Part shown: in pieces, positions 15,735 to 15,753 of the stretch
Layout: each line of letters begins with the position of its first letter
Position numbering within the stretch: position 1 is the stretch's first letter
DNA from: Bacteroidota bacterium
GTDB taxonomy: Bacteria; Bacteroidota; Ignavibacteria; UBA10030; F1-140-MAGs086
NCBI GenBank assembly: GCA_005792205.1
Contig: SXSO01000026.1
Coordinates: forward strand, 1 to 15,753
Direction: 5' to 3'
Length of the DNA stretch: 15,753 nt
Program-made: the position numbers and the translations under genes
The notes under the pieces: model-generated
Told to the model about the DNA's origin: nothing
What the model saw: the letters and a program-made list of their open reading frames with translations, nothing else
The model's database searches: none

Positions 15735-15753
15735 TTTGATTATTTGATTTGTG

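Noticed and set aside
1..15753. CRISPR arrays, tRNAs, rRNA, insertion sequences or attachment sites
   Set aside because: No regularly spaced repeats, tRNA cloverleaf, transposase frame or flanking direct/inverted repeats were seen; homopolymer A/T runs are ordinary for this base composition.

Overview
The window is AT-rich, and every convincing gene lies on the minus strand, so transcription runs from high to low coordinates. Three proteins carry type IX secretion system (T9SS) type A or related C-terminal sorting modules, two of them with the tail motif NYPNPFNP. There is also a PorV/PorQ-family protein, two TonB-dependent receptors and lipoproteins with a short lipobox. Together these point to the Bacteroidota/Chlorobi superphylum, most likely an Ignavibacteria- or Kapabacteria-like bacterium. 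That placement is inferred; the window has no rRNA or other strong marker.

Layout in transcription order. (1) 15734-13941: a secreted Asp-box propeller protein with a T9SS tail, closed by a strong terminator (13929-13898). (2) 13868-5862: a four-gene cluster made of a lipoprotein with a duplicated DUF4397-like unit, a large TonB-dependent receptor with a carboxypeptidase-regulatory-like N-domain, a 1079-aa exported protein with a sorting-like C-terminus, and a PorV/PorQ-family barrel; a terminator follows (5835-5801). (3) 5795-4989: an NHL-type propeller gene interrupted by an in-frame TGA. (4) 4935-4522: ssb. (5) 4506-7: a vitamin B12 uptake unit made of a cobalamin riboswitch, a terminator that can switch with an antiterminator, a BtuB-type receptor, a BtuG/DUF5074-type surface lipoprotein, and a second propeller paralogous to BtuG that carries a T9SS sorting tail instead of a lipid anchor.

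The B12 unit is the most interesting part. The aptamer core is almost textbook. Downstream of it I can trace a candidate L5-L13 kissing loop, a 13-bp terminator ending 7 nt before the btuB ATG, and a 14-bp antiterminator (interrupted by one internal loop) that uses both the P13 3' arm and the terminator 5' arm. This gives a complete ligand-off switch on paper. In Bacteroides, BtuG is a cell-surface lipoprotein that hands cobalamin to BtuB. Here the operon seems to encode two such propellers sent to the surface by different routes, lipidation and T9SS, which I do not know to have been described.

The four-gene cluster looks like an outer-membrane module in which a TonB receptor, a large exported protein and a PorV-like shuttle/barrel are made together. 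Its substrate cannot be read from sequence. No tRNA, rRNA, CRISPR array, insertion sequence or plus-strand gene was found. The only non-coding stretch near 300 bases is the riboswitch leader (4251-4521).
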